14,740 nucleotides of DNA from IDS-8 sp964424805. Its GTDB lineage: Bacteria; Pseudomonadota; Gammaproteobacteria; Steroidobacterales; Woeseiaceae. The notes under the pieces were generated by a model that was not told the origin of the DNA, searched no databases, and saw only the letters and a program-made list of their open reading frames with translations. Within the stretch, counting starts at the first letter, position 1. Every line of letters starts with the position of its first letter. The position numbers were made by a program, and so were the translations under genes. Positions 6,304 through 14,639 of the stretch are shown here, piece by piece. The DNA lies in NCBI GenBank assembly GCA_964424805.1, contig CAYRKH010000080.1:1-14740 (forward strand), read 5' to 3'.

Positions 6304-6309
6304 TATAAT
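6304..6309 (+). promoter_or_regulatory. Consensus -10 box of uup
   Basis: A perfect TATAAT ends 10 bases before ATG 6320. Transcription would start about 4 bases before the start codon, giving a near-leaderless mRNA, and no Shine-Dalgarno is present. The -35 region is poor. Confidence 0.6.
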
Positions 6310-6319
6310 TCGCATCCCC

Positions 6320-8212
6320 ATGACCCTCCTCGTGCTCGACGACATCTCCCTGGATATCGGGGATCTGCCGCTGCTACGCCATGCGTCCCTGGCGCTGGAG
6401 CCGAACGAGCGCGTTTGCCTGATCGGCCGCAACGGTGCGGGCAAATCGACCCTGCTGCGCATCATCACCGGCGAACAGCAGCCGGACGCCGGCGAGATCC
6501 GGCGCAAGGAGGGTTTGCGCACCAGCCAGCTGAAACAGGCCCTTCCGGAGACGCTGGACTTGCCGGTGCACGAGTACGTGGCGGCCGGGCTCGCGCATTT
6601 GCAGTCCCTCATCGAGGACTACGAGCGCCGCTCCGCCACGGAGCTGGACCGGGCCGGCCTGCGCGCGCTGGAAGACCTGCAGCGGCGCATCGAGGCTGAA
6701 GGCGGCTGGAGCCTCGACACGCAGGTCGAGCGCGTCCTTTCCGAGCTCAAGCTGCCGCCGGAGAAGCGGCTGGCCGAGTTGTCCGGCGGGTGGCAGCGGC
6801 GCGTCGGCCTGGCGCGGGCGCTGGTCTCGAATCCCGAGCTGCTGCTGCTCGACGAGCCGACCAACCATCTCGATCTCGAAAGCATCTGCTGGCTGGAAGA
6901 CCGGGTGCGCGGGTATGGGGGCAGCGTGCTGTTCATCACCCACGATCGCGCGTTCCTGAGAAGCCTCGCGACGCGAATCGTGGAGCTCGATCGCGCAAAG
7001 CTCACGAGCTGGCCCGGCGATTACGAGAACTTCCTGCGTCGCAAGGAGGAAGCGCTGCTGGCGGAGGAGCGCGACCAGCAACTCTTCGGCAAGAAGCTCG
7101 ACGAGGAAGAGGCCTGGATCCGCCAGGGCATAAAGGCCCGGCGCACGCGCAACGAAGGTCGGGTGCGCGCGTTACAGGCCATGCGCGCCGAAGCGGCCGA
7201 ACGCGAACGCTTCAAGCCGCAGGACAAGGCACGCATCAACATCGAGGAAGCCGATGCGTCCGGCCGCAAGGTGATCGAACTGCACGGCGTGCATCACGGG
7301 TACGGCGGGCAGAAGCTGATAGACGGCCTGTCGCTGAAGATCATGCGCGGAGATCGCGTCGGGTTGATCGGCAACAACGGCGTCGGCAAGAGCACGCTGC
7401 TGCGCATCATGCTCGGTGAGCTCGAGCCCGATGCCGGTACGGTCAAGCACGGCACGAACCTCGAAATCGGCTACTTCGACCAGCTCCGCCGCGACCTCGA
7501 TCCCGACCGGTCGGTCGCGGAAACGGTCGGCGACGGGCGCGACTACATCCTCGTCACCGGCAAGGAACGTCACGTCATCGGCTACCTGCGCGGATTCCTG
7601 TTCTCGCCCAAGCGCGCCATGACGAAAATCGGCGCGCTCTCCGGCGGGGAATGCAACCGCGTGATCCTGGCGCGGCTGTTCACGCAGCCGACCAACCTGC
7701 TGGTGCTCGACGAGCCGACGAACGATCTCGACGTCGAAACGCTGGAGGTGCTGGAAGACAGGCTGATGGACTATCGGGGTACGCTGGTCGTGGTCAGCCA
7801 CGACCGGGCGTTCCTCGACAACGTCGTGACGCAGGTGCTGGTCTTCGAGAACGGCGGAGTGCGCCGTTACCCCGGGGGATATTCCGACTGGGCGAGGCGT
7901 GGCGGCGCCCTGACGGTCAAGGAAAGCCCCGCGGCGGCCGCAGCGGAGAGCCGGTCGGCCGCGCCCGCGAAACCGCGCGGGCCGGCGGCGAAGCTCAGTT
8001 ACAAGGCGAAACGCGAGCTGGACCTGCTGCCGGCGCGCATCGACGCGCTGGAGGCGGAAGTGAAATCCCTGCAGGAGCGGATCGGGGAACCCGGCTTTTA
8101 TGAACATCCGTTCCCGCAGGTGCAGGCGGTGCTCGATGAGCTGGCCGCGCGCCAGGCGGAACTGGAAAGCGCCGTGGATCGCTGGGCCGAGCTGGAGAGC
8201 CTGCAACAGTAA
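6320..8212 (+). CDS. uup: ABC-F family ATPase Uup
   Basis: A 630-residue cytoplasmic protein with two ATP-binding cassettes and no membrane domain. First cassette: Walker A GRNGAGKS (36-43), signature LSGGW (154-158), Walker B LLLLDEPTNHLD (174-185). Second: GNNGVGKS (351-358), LSGGE (440-444), LLVLDEPTNDLD (460-471). The charged linker (about 235-310) is the ABC-F ribosome-interaction region, and the last 75 residues form the coiled-coil C-terminal domain (from about 560, YKAKRELDLLP) typical of Uup, preceded by an Ala/Pro-rich spacer. ABC-F proteins act on the ribosome; Uup is also linked to limiting transposon excision. The ATG at 6320 matches the usual N-terminus; a longer frame from 6131 is upstream DNA. 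Confidence 0.95.
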   Translation: MTLLVLDDISLDIGDLPLLRHASLALEPNERVCLIGRNGAGKSTLLRIITGEQQPDAGEIRRKEGLRTSQLKQALPETLDLPVHEYVAAGLAHLQSLIEDYERRSATELDRAGLRALEDLQRRIEAEGGWSLDTQVERVLSELKLPPEKRLAELSGGWQRRVGLARALVSNPELLLLDEPTNHLDLESICWLEDRVRGYGGSVLFITHDRAFLRSLATRIVELDRAKLTSWPGDYENFLRRKEEALLAEERDQQLFGKKLDEEEAWIRQGIKARRTRNEGRVRALQAMRAEAAERERFKPQDKARINIEEADASGRKVIELHGVHHGYGGQKLIDGLSLKIMRGDRVGLIGNNGVGKSTLLRIMLGELEPDAGTVKHGTNLEIGYFDQLRRDLDPDRSVAETVGDGRDYILVTGKERHVIGYLRGFLFSPKRAMTKIGALSGGECNRVILARLFTQPTNLLVLDEPTNDLDVETLEVLEDRLMDYRGTLVVVSHDRAFLDNVVTQVLVFENGGVRRYPGGYSDWARRGGALTVKESPAAAAAESRSAAPAKPRGPAAKLSYKAKRELDLLPARIDALEAEVKSLQERIGEPGFYEHPFPQVQAVLDELAARQAELESAVDRWAELESLQQ

Positions 8213-8371
8213 CGCTGCACGCCCCGTCATGGGCGGCGGCATGAACCACCTCCCAGTTCGGGCTGCCCGGGAAGGATCGTCAACTCCCGTGGGACGAACG
8301 GGCAATTTCACACAGGCAGGTTCTGACATGCTTCGTACACGCGAAAGCGCCGTACTTACAAGGACCTGGAC

Positions 8372-9313
8372 GTGCGATCTTCGAGATCGAGAAGCTATAC
8401 AAAAACGGTCATTGCGTGTTGCGCCTTGCTGCTTGGCGCCTGCCATGGCCCCCGGACGCCGCTGGTTCACGGCGCGACCGGGTACACCCAGGCCGGCGCC
8501 GGCGGCGCGTGGCTCTCCCCGGGGAGCGTCATGGCGCGGCACGCCGACCCCGAGACCCCTCCAGCTGCGCCCGCGGTGCCCTTCGAGCGGACCTGGGTCT
8601 ATGCCGCGCTGCTGGTTGCCGGATTGCTGACAGCGTTCACCGGGCTGGCATTCATCAAGTTTTATGCCCTCAGCCGCAGCCTCCAGGCCGAGATACAGGC
8701 GAGGCGAACGCTGGAGGAGGAACTGAAGGAACTGGCGATCACCGATCCCGGCACGGAGGTGATGAACCGCCGCGGCTTGTTCCAGGCCATCGAGGAGGCG
8801 CTCGCGCTCGGGATAACGCCGCTGTCGCTGCTCATCATCGACCTGGATCATTTCAAGCGCGTCAACGACACGCACGGCCACGCCTGCGGCGATCACGTGC
8901 TGCGCGAGTTCGTGCGCATCTGCATGGAGATCGTGCGCGCCGATGATGTCGTCGGGCGTCTCGGCGGCGAGGAGTTCGCGATCGTGTTGTCGCGAACCGG
9001 CGCCGACGAGGCGCGGCGGATCGCCGAGCGCATCCGCCGGTCCGTGGAGCAGAGCGTGATCCTGGCTCCCAAGGGCGGCGTCATCGAAATGACCGTCAGC
9101 GCGGGGCTCGCCGTGCACCGGCCGGATGAGGCCCTGGACGCGTTCATGTCCCGCGCCGATGGCGCCATGTACGAGGCCAAGTGCCTCGGCCGCAACCGGG
9201 TCGTCGTCGCCGCGGAGTTCAACCAGACGGCCCGCCTGGAGCGGCAGCGCGCGAGGACGCGCGGCCAGCCGCACCATCCCGACCGCCGCGGTAACGACCC
9301 GGCTTCGCGTTAA
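8372..9313 (+). CDS. Membrane-anchored diguanylate cyclase (GGDEF)
   Basis: A 313-residue protein that would make cyclic di-GMP. Order: a hydrophobic N-terminal signal with a lipobox-like LGAC (Cys24); a short Gly/Ala/Pro-rich, probably periplasmic stretch; a transmembrane helix (about 75-98); a coiled-coil linker (SRSLQAEIQARRTLEEELKE); and the GGDEF domain (about 122-290). The active-site loop reads GGEEF (198-202), a form usually active, and the inhibitory site RADD (189-192) lies 5 residues before it, so product feedback is expected. LLIIDLDHFKRVNDTHGH carries the metal and substrate residues. The GTG start has AAGGA about 7 bases upstream. With a periplasmic part of about 50 residues it may sense via a partner. 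Confidence 0.92.
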   Translation: MRSSRSRSYTKTVIACCALLLGACHGPRTPLVHGATGYTQAGAGGAWLSPGSVMARHADPETPPAAPAVPFERTWVYAALLVAGLLTAFTGLAFIKFYALSRSLQAEIQARRTLEEELKELAITDPGTEVMNRRGLFQAIEEALALGITPLSLLIIDLDHFKRVNDTHGHACGDHVLREFVRICMEIVRADDVVGRLGGEEFAIVLSRTGADEARRIAERIRRSVEQSVILAPKGGVIEMTVSAGLAVHRPDEALDAFMSRADGAMYEAKCLGRNRVVVAAEFNQTARLERQRARTRGQPHHPDRRGNDPASR

Positions 9314-9423
9314 CCGGCCCCGCGTCGGCGCTGCCGGCACACGGACCGGAATGTGGACCTGTACACTTGCCCGGCGGCGCGCGCTATGCTGATCTTGGAG
9401 TTCACTGTCGAACGAGAATAACC

Positions 9424-10473
9424 ATGACAGCTTCGAGCGCCCTGGCTCACGACGACTTTCGCACTGACGTGCTGCCTGCCCGCGATCGCTTCCTCGTCTG
9501 GCGCGACGCGGTGCTGCCCCTGTTCGACTGCGCGCCCCCCGGGAACCGCGAGGCCGCCTTCCAGGCGACCCTGGAAGGCTACGACCTGCAGCAGACCGTC
9601 ATCTCCATCTGCACGTTCTCGGAGCTTCGCTTCCGGCGCTTGAACCATCACGCTTACGACGAGGGCGCCGATCACCTGCTGGTCCAGATCTACCTCGAAG
9701 GCGGCTATGTCGGTGAGAACGGACTGTCCGCGGTCCGCGTCGACCCCGGCGATGTTTGTCTCCTCGATCTCGGCAAACCGCTGGCGACGCATGCCCTGCC
9801 GTCCCGGGTACTGACCGTGGTGATGCCAAGGTCATTGCTCCAGTCGGTCGCGCCGCGACATAACTGGACACCGGGCGCGGTGCTTCGGGCCGGCTCGCCG
9901 ATGGCCAATATCCTCGGCCATCACCTGTGGACGGTCTGGTGCAACCTGCCCCACGCGTCCATCGCTGATACCGCGGCGATCAATCGGCTCGTTGCCGGCG
10001 TGGTTGCGGGCGCCTTCGCAACCGAGGCAGAACGCGCAAGCACCCTGCTGGCACCCGACGGGCCGGCTACTGTCGAGGCTATCCGCGATTACATACTGCG
10101 TCACCTGGGTTCACCGCAGCTCACGCCTGCGCACCTGTGCCAGCACTTCGGCTGTTCACGCTCACAGCTTTACCGCCTGTTCGCGCCGATGGGCGGTATC
10201 GCGGGCCTCATTCGCCGCGCCCGCCTGGAGCGCTGCCGCAACGAGCTGATGACCCTGCGTGCGGGCGAACGCATCGTGGACGTGGCGATGCGCTGGGGCT
10301 TCGACAGCCAGAGTCATTTTTGCCGCCTGTTTCGCCAGGCGTTCGGGATGAGCCCCGGGGAAGCGGTCGAGCTGGGCCGTTCGGCCGACGGTCCGCCCCC
10401 GTGTACGTCGCGGGACACCGGCCGTCCCCTGCCCGCCTTTCATCGCTGGTTGAGGGAGCTCCGCGCCGCTTAA
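9424..10473 (+). CDS. AraC-family transcriptional regulator
   Basis: A 349-residue cytoplasmic DNA-binding protein. Residues about 10-195 form a ligand or partner domain like the AraC-binding-type N-terminal domain (motifs such as DHLLVQIYLEGGYVGENG and VDPGDVCLLDLGKPL). The two-helix-turn-helix domain is at about 213-320: first helix pair LTPAHLCQHFGCSRSQLYRL, second IVDVAMRWGFDSQSHFCRLF, followed by the conserved FGMSPGE. Regulators of this build often control nearby catabolic or transport genes in response to a small molecule; the target here is unknown. The next gene, convergent at 10487, is an M20 peptidase. Start ATG 9424 fits the usual N-terminus; the Shine-Dalgarno is weak. Confidence 0.92.
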   Translation: MTASSALAHDDFRTDVLPARDRFLVWRDAVLPLFDCAPPGNREAAFQATLEGYDLQQTVISICTFSELRFRRLNHHAYDEGADHLLVQIYLEGGYVGENGLSAVRVDPGDVCLLDLGKPLATHALPSRVLTVVMPRSLLQSVAPRHNWTPGAVLRAGSPMANILGHHLWTVWCNLPHASIADTAAINRLVAGVVAGAFATEAERASTLLAPDGPATVEAIRDYILRHLGSPQLTPAHLCQHFGCSRSQLYRLFAPMGGIAGLIRRARLERCRNELMTLRAGERIVDVAMRWGFDSQSHFCRLFRQAFGMSPGEAVELGRSADGPPPCTSRDTGRPLPAFHRWLRELRAA

Positions 10474-10486
10474 GCGACGCGCCCGG

Positions 10487-11815
10487 TCAGGGGGCTGTCG
10501 GCGGCGGAATCTCGAGACTGCGCAGGCGGTACATGAGCACCGCCGCGCGCTTGGCCTGGCTGGGCAGCGTCGCGAGATCGGCGGTCTCCTCGACGGTGTG
10601 GCCGCCGGTGCCCATCAGCCCGATGCCGTCGAGCGCCATGGCAATGCGACCGGACGTAAAGGAGATGTCGGCTGCCCCGGCGTTCCGGGGATCGACGGCC
10701 GTTACCGGGCCGAAGCCCAGGTCGCGGCTGGCTTCGTCGTACATCGACAGCAGGCGGCGATTGCCGTCGGTCGGTGCCAGCGGCGGATAACCCTCGGTGA
10801 ACTCGATCTCCGCGGAGGTGCCGGGCAGGTGCCGGGAAACGATGTCGTGCATGCGCGCCTTCGCCGACTCGAGCTGCTCCGGCGTTAGCGTGCGCAGATC
10901 GCCGCTCGCGGCCGCACGTTCGGCGATGACGTTGGCCTTCCCGAAAGCCTCGCCCGCGGAGTGCTCGTCGTCGTAGTCCACGCGCGTGCCGGCCAGCACC
11001 ACGCCGGGGTTGAAGGTGAGGAAACGCTCGCCTTCCAGCTCGCGCCGAAAGCCGTCCAGGATGCGCGCCAGCTCGAATGCCGCGCCGCTGCCGACTTCTT
11101 CCTGGAAGATTTGCGACGAGTGCGCGGGCGTTCCCGAAACCTCGAGCTGCCAGCCCGTATACCCGCGCCGCGCAATGACCGCCGTTCCCGGATCCCCGTC
11201 GCCGTCTTCAAAGCCAAGCGCCACGTCCGCGGCGTCAGCGGCCGCGAGCAGCACCCGTCGCGCCTCGGAGAGCGGGCTGCCGGAGGATTCCTCGTCGCCG
11301 ACCAGGACCGCGGTGATCGCAAGGTCGTCCAGCGCGCCGACGGCCCGCAGCGCCGCCAAGGCCTCGATCATGACCACGTTGCCGCCCTTCATGTCGATGA
11401 CGCCCGGCCCCCTGGCCCGATCCGGCCCGAGTCGCTCGAACTGCTGGAACGGACTGTCGGGCTCGAACACGGTGTCCAGGTGCCCGATCAGCAGCAGGTG
11501 AGGCGCACCGTCACCGTACCGCGCCACGAGGTGACCGGCCCGCCCGAAGGCGGCACCGTCGACCCAGTGCGTCTCGAAGCCGAGCGCCTCGAACGATTCG
11601 CGGAAGAGATCCCCGACTTTTTTCACTCCGTCGACGTTCATGCTCCCGCTGTTGATCTCGACCGCCTGCTCGAGCAGCGCCATGGCTTGCGCCTGGCGGC
11701 CGTCGACCGCCTCGACCAGTTGTCGCTCCGGTTCCGACAGTCCTGCACGGACGGCGGCACAGGCGAACAGCGTAACGAGCGCGAGAATCGCGGGTAGGGT
11801 TCGGTGTACAGGCAT
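10487..11815 (-). CDS. Exported M20-family metallopeptidase (carboxypeptidase G2-like)
   Basis: A 442-residue zinc peptidase. ATG 11815 is chosen because GGAGG lies 6 bases upstream and a signal peptide follows (MPVHRTLPAILALVTLFACA, likely cut after VRA). Catalytic residues are all present: His112 and Asp114 (IGHLDTVFEPD), Asp141 (GPGVIDMKGG), Glu175 and Glu176 (VGDEESSG), a fourth-ligand candidate near FEDGDGD (203-208), and C-terminal His406 (GTGGHTVEE). Positions 112, 141, 175 and 176 coincide with those of Pseudomonas carboxypeptidase G2, which removes C-terminal glutamate from folates. The middle (about 215-330) is the dimerisation domain. Substrate cannot be told; other M20 exopeptidases or aminoacylases are possible. 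Confidence 0.9.
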   Translation of the reverse strand: MPVHRTLPAILALVTLFACAAVRAGLSEPERQLVEAVDGRQAQAMALLEQAVEINSGSMNVDGVKKVGDLFRESFEALGFETHWVDGAAFGRAGHLVARYGDGAPHLLLIGHLDTVFEPDSPFQQFERLGPDRARGPGVIDMKGGNVVMIEALAALRAVGALDDLAITAVLVGDEESSGSPLSEARRVLLAAADAADVALGFEDGDGDPGTAVIARRGYTGWQLEVSGTPAHSSQIFQEEVGSGAAFELARILDGFRRELEGERFLTFNPGVVLAGTRVDYDDEHSAGEAFGKANVIAERAAASGDLRTLTPEQLESAKARMHDIVSRHLPGTSAEIEFTEGYPPLAPTDGNRRLLSMYDEASRDLGFGPVTAVDPRNAGAADISFTSGRIAMALDGIGLMGTGGHTVEETADLATLPSQAKRAAVLMYRLRSLEIPPPTAP

Positions 11816-11882
11816 GTCGCTCCTCCGCATCGCCGGGCCGCTCCATGATAACAACCGGCACCGGGTCAGCGGGTGCGGCGGA

Positions 11883-12536
11883 TCATGCCTCGGATGGCGG
11901 TTTGTCGAACGCGTAGCGCGTCTCGACGGCGGATTGCCGCGTACCAAACCGGTCGCGGAATTGCAGCAGTTTCGAATAGGGGGTAACGGGTGTGACGTCG
12001 CGGAACTCGAGGTGCGTTACCAGGCAGAACAACGACGCTTCCAGGTAGCTGAGGTCACGCGCCTCGGGGAGCGCCGCGAGCACGGCGTCCAGGTTACTGT
12101 CCAGCCAGCCCAGGGTGTTCTCCAGGCTGCGGGCCATTTTTGACGTGCCCTCAGCGCCGTCGGCCTGGCCCGTCATCTTCGCCATGATCAGCGATACCTC
12201 GGTGGCCATCGCGTGCATTGCCAGTTCCTGGGCATTGGCGAGCAGCGGCCGGTCGAGGTCCTCCGGCCACACGATGCGCGGCTCGGCTTTGGAGCGCCGC
12301 GACAGCTCACGGCAGATGTTGAGCGCACCGAACCAGTTCCCTTCCGGCGTTTCCAGCACCGGCAGCTTCAGGGCCGGATTACCGGCGTAGTTTTCAGGGT
12401 CGAGCGACAGGATGTCCAGGACCGGGTGAAAGGCGTAGTCCACACCCGCTTCAGCCGCGAAGATGCGAGTGATGCGCGTGAAATGCGAGCTGGAACGGCC
12501 GATGATCGCGGGCCTGGACTGTGCTTCAGAAGCCAT
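11883..12536 (-). CDS. Glutathione S-transferase-like protein
   Basis: A 217-residue cytoplasmic protein with the two-part GST layout: an N-terminal thioredoxin-like half (about 8-85, with SSSHFTRITRIFAAEAGVDY and the cis-Pro segment LKLPVLETPEG) and an all-helical C-terminal half. The expected catalytic serine or tyrosine may be among Ser15-Ser17, but I cannot assign the class. ATG 12536 comes 6 bases after the stop of the DUF1326 gene, so the two are co-transcribed. That link suggests a role in thiol or metal handling, by inference. The M20 gene follows 67 bases further on the same strand and may share the transcript. Confidence 0.85.
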   Translation of the reverse strand: MASEAQSRPAIIGRSSSHFTRITRIFAAEAGVDYAFHPVLDILSLDPENYAGNPALKLPVLETPEGNWFGALNICRELSRRSKAEPRIVWPEDLDRPLLANAQELAMHAMATEVSLIMAKMTGQADGAEGTSKMARSLENTLGWLDSNLDAVLAALPEARDLSYLEASLFCLVTHLEFRDVTPVTPYSKLLQFRDRFGTRQSAVETRYAFDKPPSEA

Positions 12537-12542
12537 TGGTCA

Positions 12543-13184
12543 TCAGCCGGGACCGCTCCACTCGAACGCGATGAGCTTGCTGGACTTGCCGGTGCGATCC
12601 CAGTTGAACCCGAATGCGTCCGCGCGATCCGCCGTCGCACGGCCCCAGGTCGCGACGCCGCCCGGCCCGGTTTCGGCGCCAGGCAAGTCGTGGATCTTCG
12701 TCACCTTGCCCTCGCTGGTCGGGCCCATCAGCGCTTCGGCCGCGGCCAGGACATTGTGGGCGGGGATTTCGGCCGTCCATTTTGAAAGGTCCGCCGCGAT
12801 GTCCACCTTGATGGGGGCGAACGCGAAACCCTTTACCTCGCCTTGCACCAGGTCGCCAAAGCGTTTCGGCCAGCCGCCCGCCTGGCCGGTGAAAACGGTC
12901 TGCAGCGCGGCACGCTGGGCTTCGTCGGCGCGCTCGTCCATGAAGATCGCGCTCTTGAAGTCGCGGGCCTGCTCCCAGATGTTGCCGCGGAACGTGCCGA
13001 GCATCGCGACGTTGAGGCCGTCGAGCTCGACGTCGCCGTAGCGGCCTTTCTGGATGTGCCAGACCAGGATGCCCTCGCAGAAGTCGTCGTCGGGCGGCTG
13101 GGCCCACGAGCACGGGCAGGGAATGGCGCAGCGGCACACGTCGAACCACTGCCCCTTGATGCTCCACGTCTGAATGTCGGCCAT
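12543..13184 (-). CDS. DUF1326-domain protein
   Basis: A 213-residue protein of a family with no proven function (COG5588 as I recall). The N-terminus carries a cysteine cluster CRCAIPCPC (Cys17, 19, 23, 25) plus Cys36 in DDFCEG, well suited to binding a soft metal. The rest is mixed, with GWPKRFGDLVQGEVKGFAFA typical of the family. There is no signal peptide, so it is probably cytoplasmic. ATG 13184 is preferred over 13205 because AAAGGGG lies about 6 bases upstream. Known context: DUF1326 genes often sit beside DUF2182 membrane proteins, and one is divergent here after 92 bases. The GST-like gene follows in the same operon. Confidence 0.9.
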   Translation of the reverse strand: MADIQTWSIKGQWFDVCRCAIPCPCSWAQPPDDDFCEGILVWHIQKGRYGDVELDGLNVAMLGTFRGNIWEQARDFKSAIFMDERADEAQRAALQTVFTGQAGGWPKRFGDLVQGEVKGFAFAPIKVDIAADLSKWTAEIPAHNVLAAAEALMGPTSEGKVTKIHDLPGAETGPGGVATWGRATADRADAFGFNWDRTGKSSKLIAFEWSGPG

Positions 13185-13224
13185 GACGAACCCCTTTGTC
13201 TGCAAAGGCAGCGGCCGCTACGAT

Positions 13225-13239
13225 GAGGGTATTATCCTC
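13225..13239. promoter_or_regulatory. Short inverted repeat with -10-like boxes between DUF1326 and DUF2182
   Basis: GAGG and CCTC (13225-13228, 13236-13239) flank an AT-rich core that reads TATTAT on the plus strand and GATAAT on the minus strand. It could hold overlapping divergent promoters in the 92-bp shared region. The boxes are imperfect and no -35 is clear. Confidence 0.3.
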
Positions 13240-13276
13240 CCGTCGCGGCCGAAACAGAAGCACGCGGGAGCGGGGC

Positions 13277-14041
13277 ATGCGTAAGTCTTCGTATCCGGGA
13301 GACAAGTCCCTCGTGATCGCCGGCCTTGCCGGGGTGATTGCCTGCGTGTGGGCGTACCTGGTGCGGGCTTCGCTGGACATGCACGGCCGCATGGACGGCC
13401 CCGCCGCGTGGATGATGGAGGCGACCTGGGACGCACAGTACCTCCTGCTCCTCTTCCTGATGTGGTCCGCGATGATGGTGGCGATGATGCTGCCGAGCGC
13501 GCTGCCGACCATTCTCCTCTTCGGCAGGGCGAGTCGGAACGATCCGGAGGTCCGCTCGCCGGCGCGACGCATGCTCACCTTCGCCGCCGGATACGTCGTG
13601 GCGTGGGCCGGATTCAGCGTCGGCGCATCGCTGCTGCAGTGGGGCCTGGCCGAGGCGACGCTGCTGTCGCCGATGATGGTGAGCGCGAGCCCGTGGCTGG
13701 GTGGCGCGATCCTGATCGTGGCGGGCGCCTACCAGTGGACGCCGCTCAAGTACGCGTGCCTGCGCCATTGCCGCTCCCCGCTGGCGTTCCTCGCCGAGCA
13801 CTGGCAACCCGGCATGCCCGGTGCGCTGCGACTCGGGCTGCGCCACGGCCTCTACTGCGTGGGCTGTTGCTGGGCGCTGATGCTGCTGCTGTTCGTCGGC
13901 GGCGTGATGAGCCTGTTGTGGATCGGCGCGATCACGGCCTTCGTGCTGGTCGAGAAACTTGCGCCCTACGGCGTGCAGGGAGGCCGCTTGAGCGGTCTTG
14001 CGCTGGTGCTTGCCGGCGCGTGGGTGCTGATCTCGGCGTAG
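13277..14041 (+). CDS. DUF2182 integral membrane protein
   Basis: A 254-residue inner-membrane protein with about six hydrophobic segments, described in databases as a predicted metal-binding integral membrane protein (COG5486 as I recall); no activity is proven. Likely metal ligands are visible: a Met-rich helix (MWSAMMVAMMLP, 62-73), a Cys pair in KYACLRHC (Cys161, Cys165), His190, and a second cluster YCVGCCW (Cys194, 197, 198). ATG 13277 is preferred over upstream starts because GGGAG lies about 7 bases before it and membrane helix 1 begins 12 residues later. It is divergent from the DUF1326/GST operon, its usual partner, and converges with msrA. Confidence 0.88.
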   Translation: MRKSSYPGDKSLVIAGLAGVIACVWAYLVRASLDMHGRMDGPAAWMMEATWDAQYLLLLFLMWSAMMVAMMLPSALPTILLFGRASRNDPEVRSPARRMLTFAAGYVVAWAGFSVGASLLQWGLAEATLLSPMMVSASPWLGGAILIVAGAYQWTPLKYACLRHCRSPLAFLAEHWQPGMPGALRLGLRHGLYCVGCCWALMLLLFVGGVMSLLWIGAITAFVLVEKLAPYGVQGGRLSGLALVLAGAWVLISA

Positions 14042-14101
14042 CCCGGCCGTTCCCCAGCCTGGACATGGAAAGACCTCCCGTTGGGGTCGAATCGCCAAGG
14101 G

Positions 14102-14638
14102 TTACTGAGGAATCGATTCGGCGGCTTCGGGATCGACGTCGGCCGAACGTCGCGGGAGGACCCAGTCGGCACGAGGGAAATGACAGGTGTAGCCGCCAGG
14201 ATAGCGCTCCAGGTAATCCTGGTGCTCCGGCTCGGCTTCCCAGAAGTCGCCGGCAGGCTCCACCTCGGTAACGACTTTGCCCGGCCAAAGGCCCGACGCC
14301 TCGACGTCGGCGATCGTCTCCTCCGCCACCTTTCGCTGCTCGTCGCTGGTGTAGAAGATCGCCGAGCGGTATGACATGCCGATGTCTCCGCCCTGGCGGT
14401 TCCGCGTGGTGGGATCGTGGATCTGGAAGAAATACTCCAGGATGCGCCGGTAGCTCGTCTCCGCGGGGTCGAAGACGATTTCGATTCCCTCCGCATGGGT
14501 GCCATGGTTACGGTAGGTCGCGTTCGGGGTGTCGCCGCCGGTATAGCCGACGCGGGTCGAGACGACGCCGGGAAGCTTGCGGAACAAGTCCTGCATGCCC
14601 CAGAAGCATCCCCCGGCAAGTACAGCGCGCTCGTGCAT
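14102..14638 (-). CDS. msrA: Peptide methionine sulfoxide reductase MsrA
   Basis: A 178-residue enzyme that reduces the S-form of methionine sulfoxide in proteins. The active-site GCFWG (10-14, catalytic Cys11) sits near the N-terminus, followed by GVVSTRVGYTGG, HAEGIEIVFDP and the FFQIHDPTT block. A cysteine in GGYTCHF near the C-terminus may resolve the disulfide. Length fits a short cytoplasmic MsrA. ATG 14638 has GAGGAGG 6 bases upstream, lying inside the end of msrB, which stops one base earlier; translation is probably coupled. It converges with the DUF2182 gene. Confidence 0.95.
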   Translation of the reverse strand: MHERAVLAGGCFWGMQDLFRKLPGVVSTRVGYTGGDTPNATYRNHGTHAEGIEIVFDPAETSYRRILEYFFQIHDPTTRNRQGGDIGMSYRSAIFYTSDEQRKVAEETIADVEASGLWPGKVVTEVEPAGDFWEAEPEHQDYLERYPGGYTCHFPRADWVLPRRSADVDPEAAESIPQ

Positions 14639-14639
14639 G

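Noticed and set aside
8303..8316. CAATTTCACACAGG, identical to the leader before E. coli lacZ
   Set aside because: Fourteen bases in a native intergenic region with no vector or lac sequence around it; most likely chance.
8213..8371. Possible riboswitch before the GGDEF gene
   Set aside because: Only short inverted repeats such as CCCGT/ACGGG are present, with no conserved core of a c-di-GMP or other riboswitch.
8328..8630. Possible small gene starting at ATG 8328 with AGGCAGG upstream
   Set aside because: Most of it overlaps the GGDEF gene in another frame and its Arg/Pro-rich product looks like out-of-frame GC-rich sequence.
7172..9340. Very long leftward open frame of about 720 codons
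   Set aside because: It lies opposite uup and the GGDEF gene, both with full motif sets. Its protein is rich in His, Arg, Gln and Ala with no recognisable domain, as expected from the reverse of GC-rich codons.
13232..14098. Leftward open frame opposite the DUF2182 gene
   Set aside because: The plus-strand frame has clear membrane segments and family motifs; the reverse product is His/Gln/Arg-rich with no domain.
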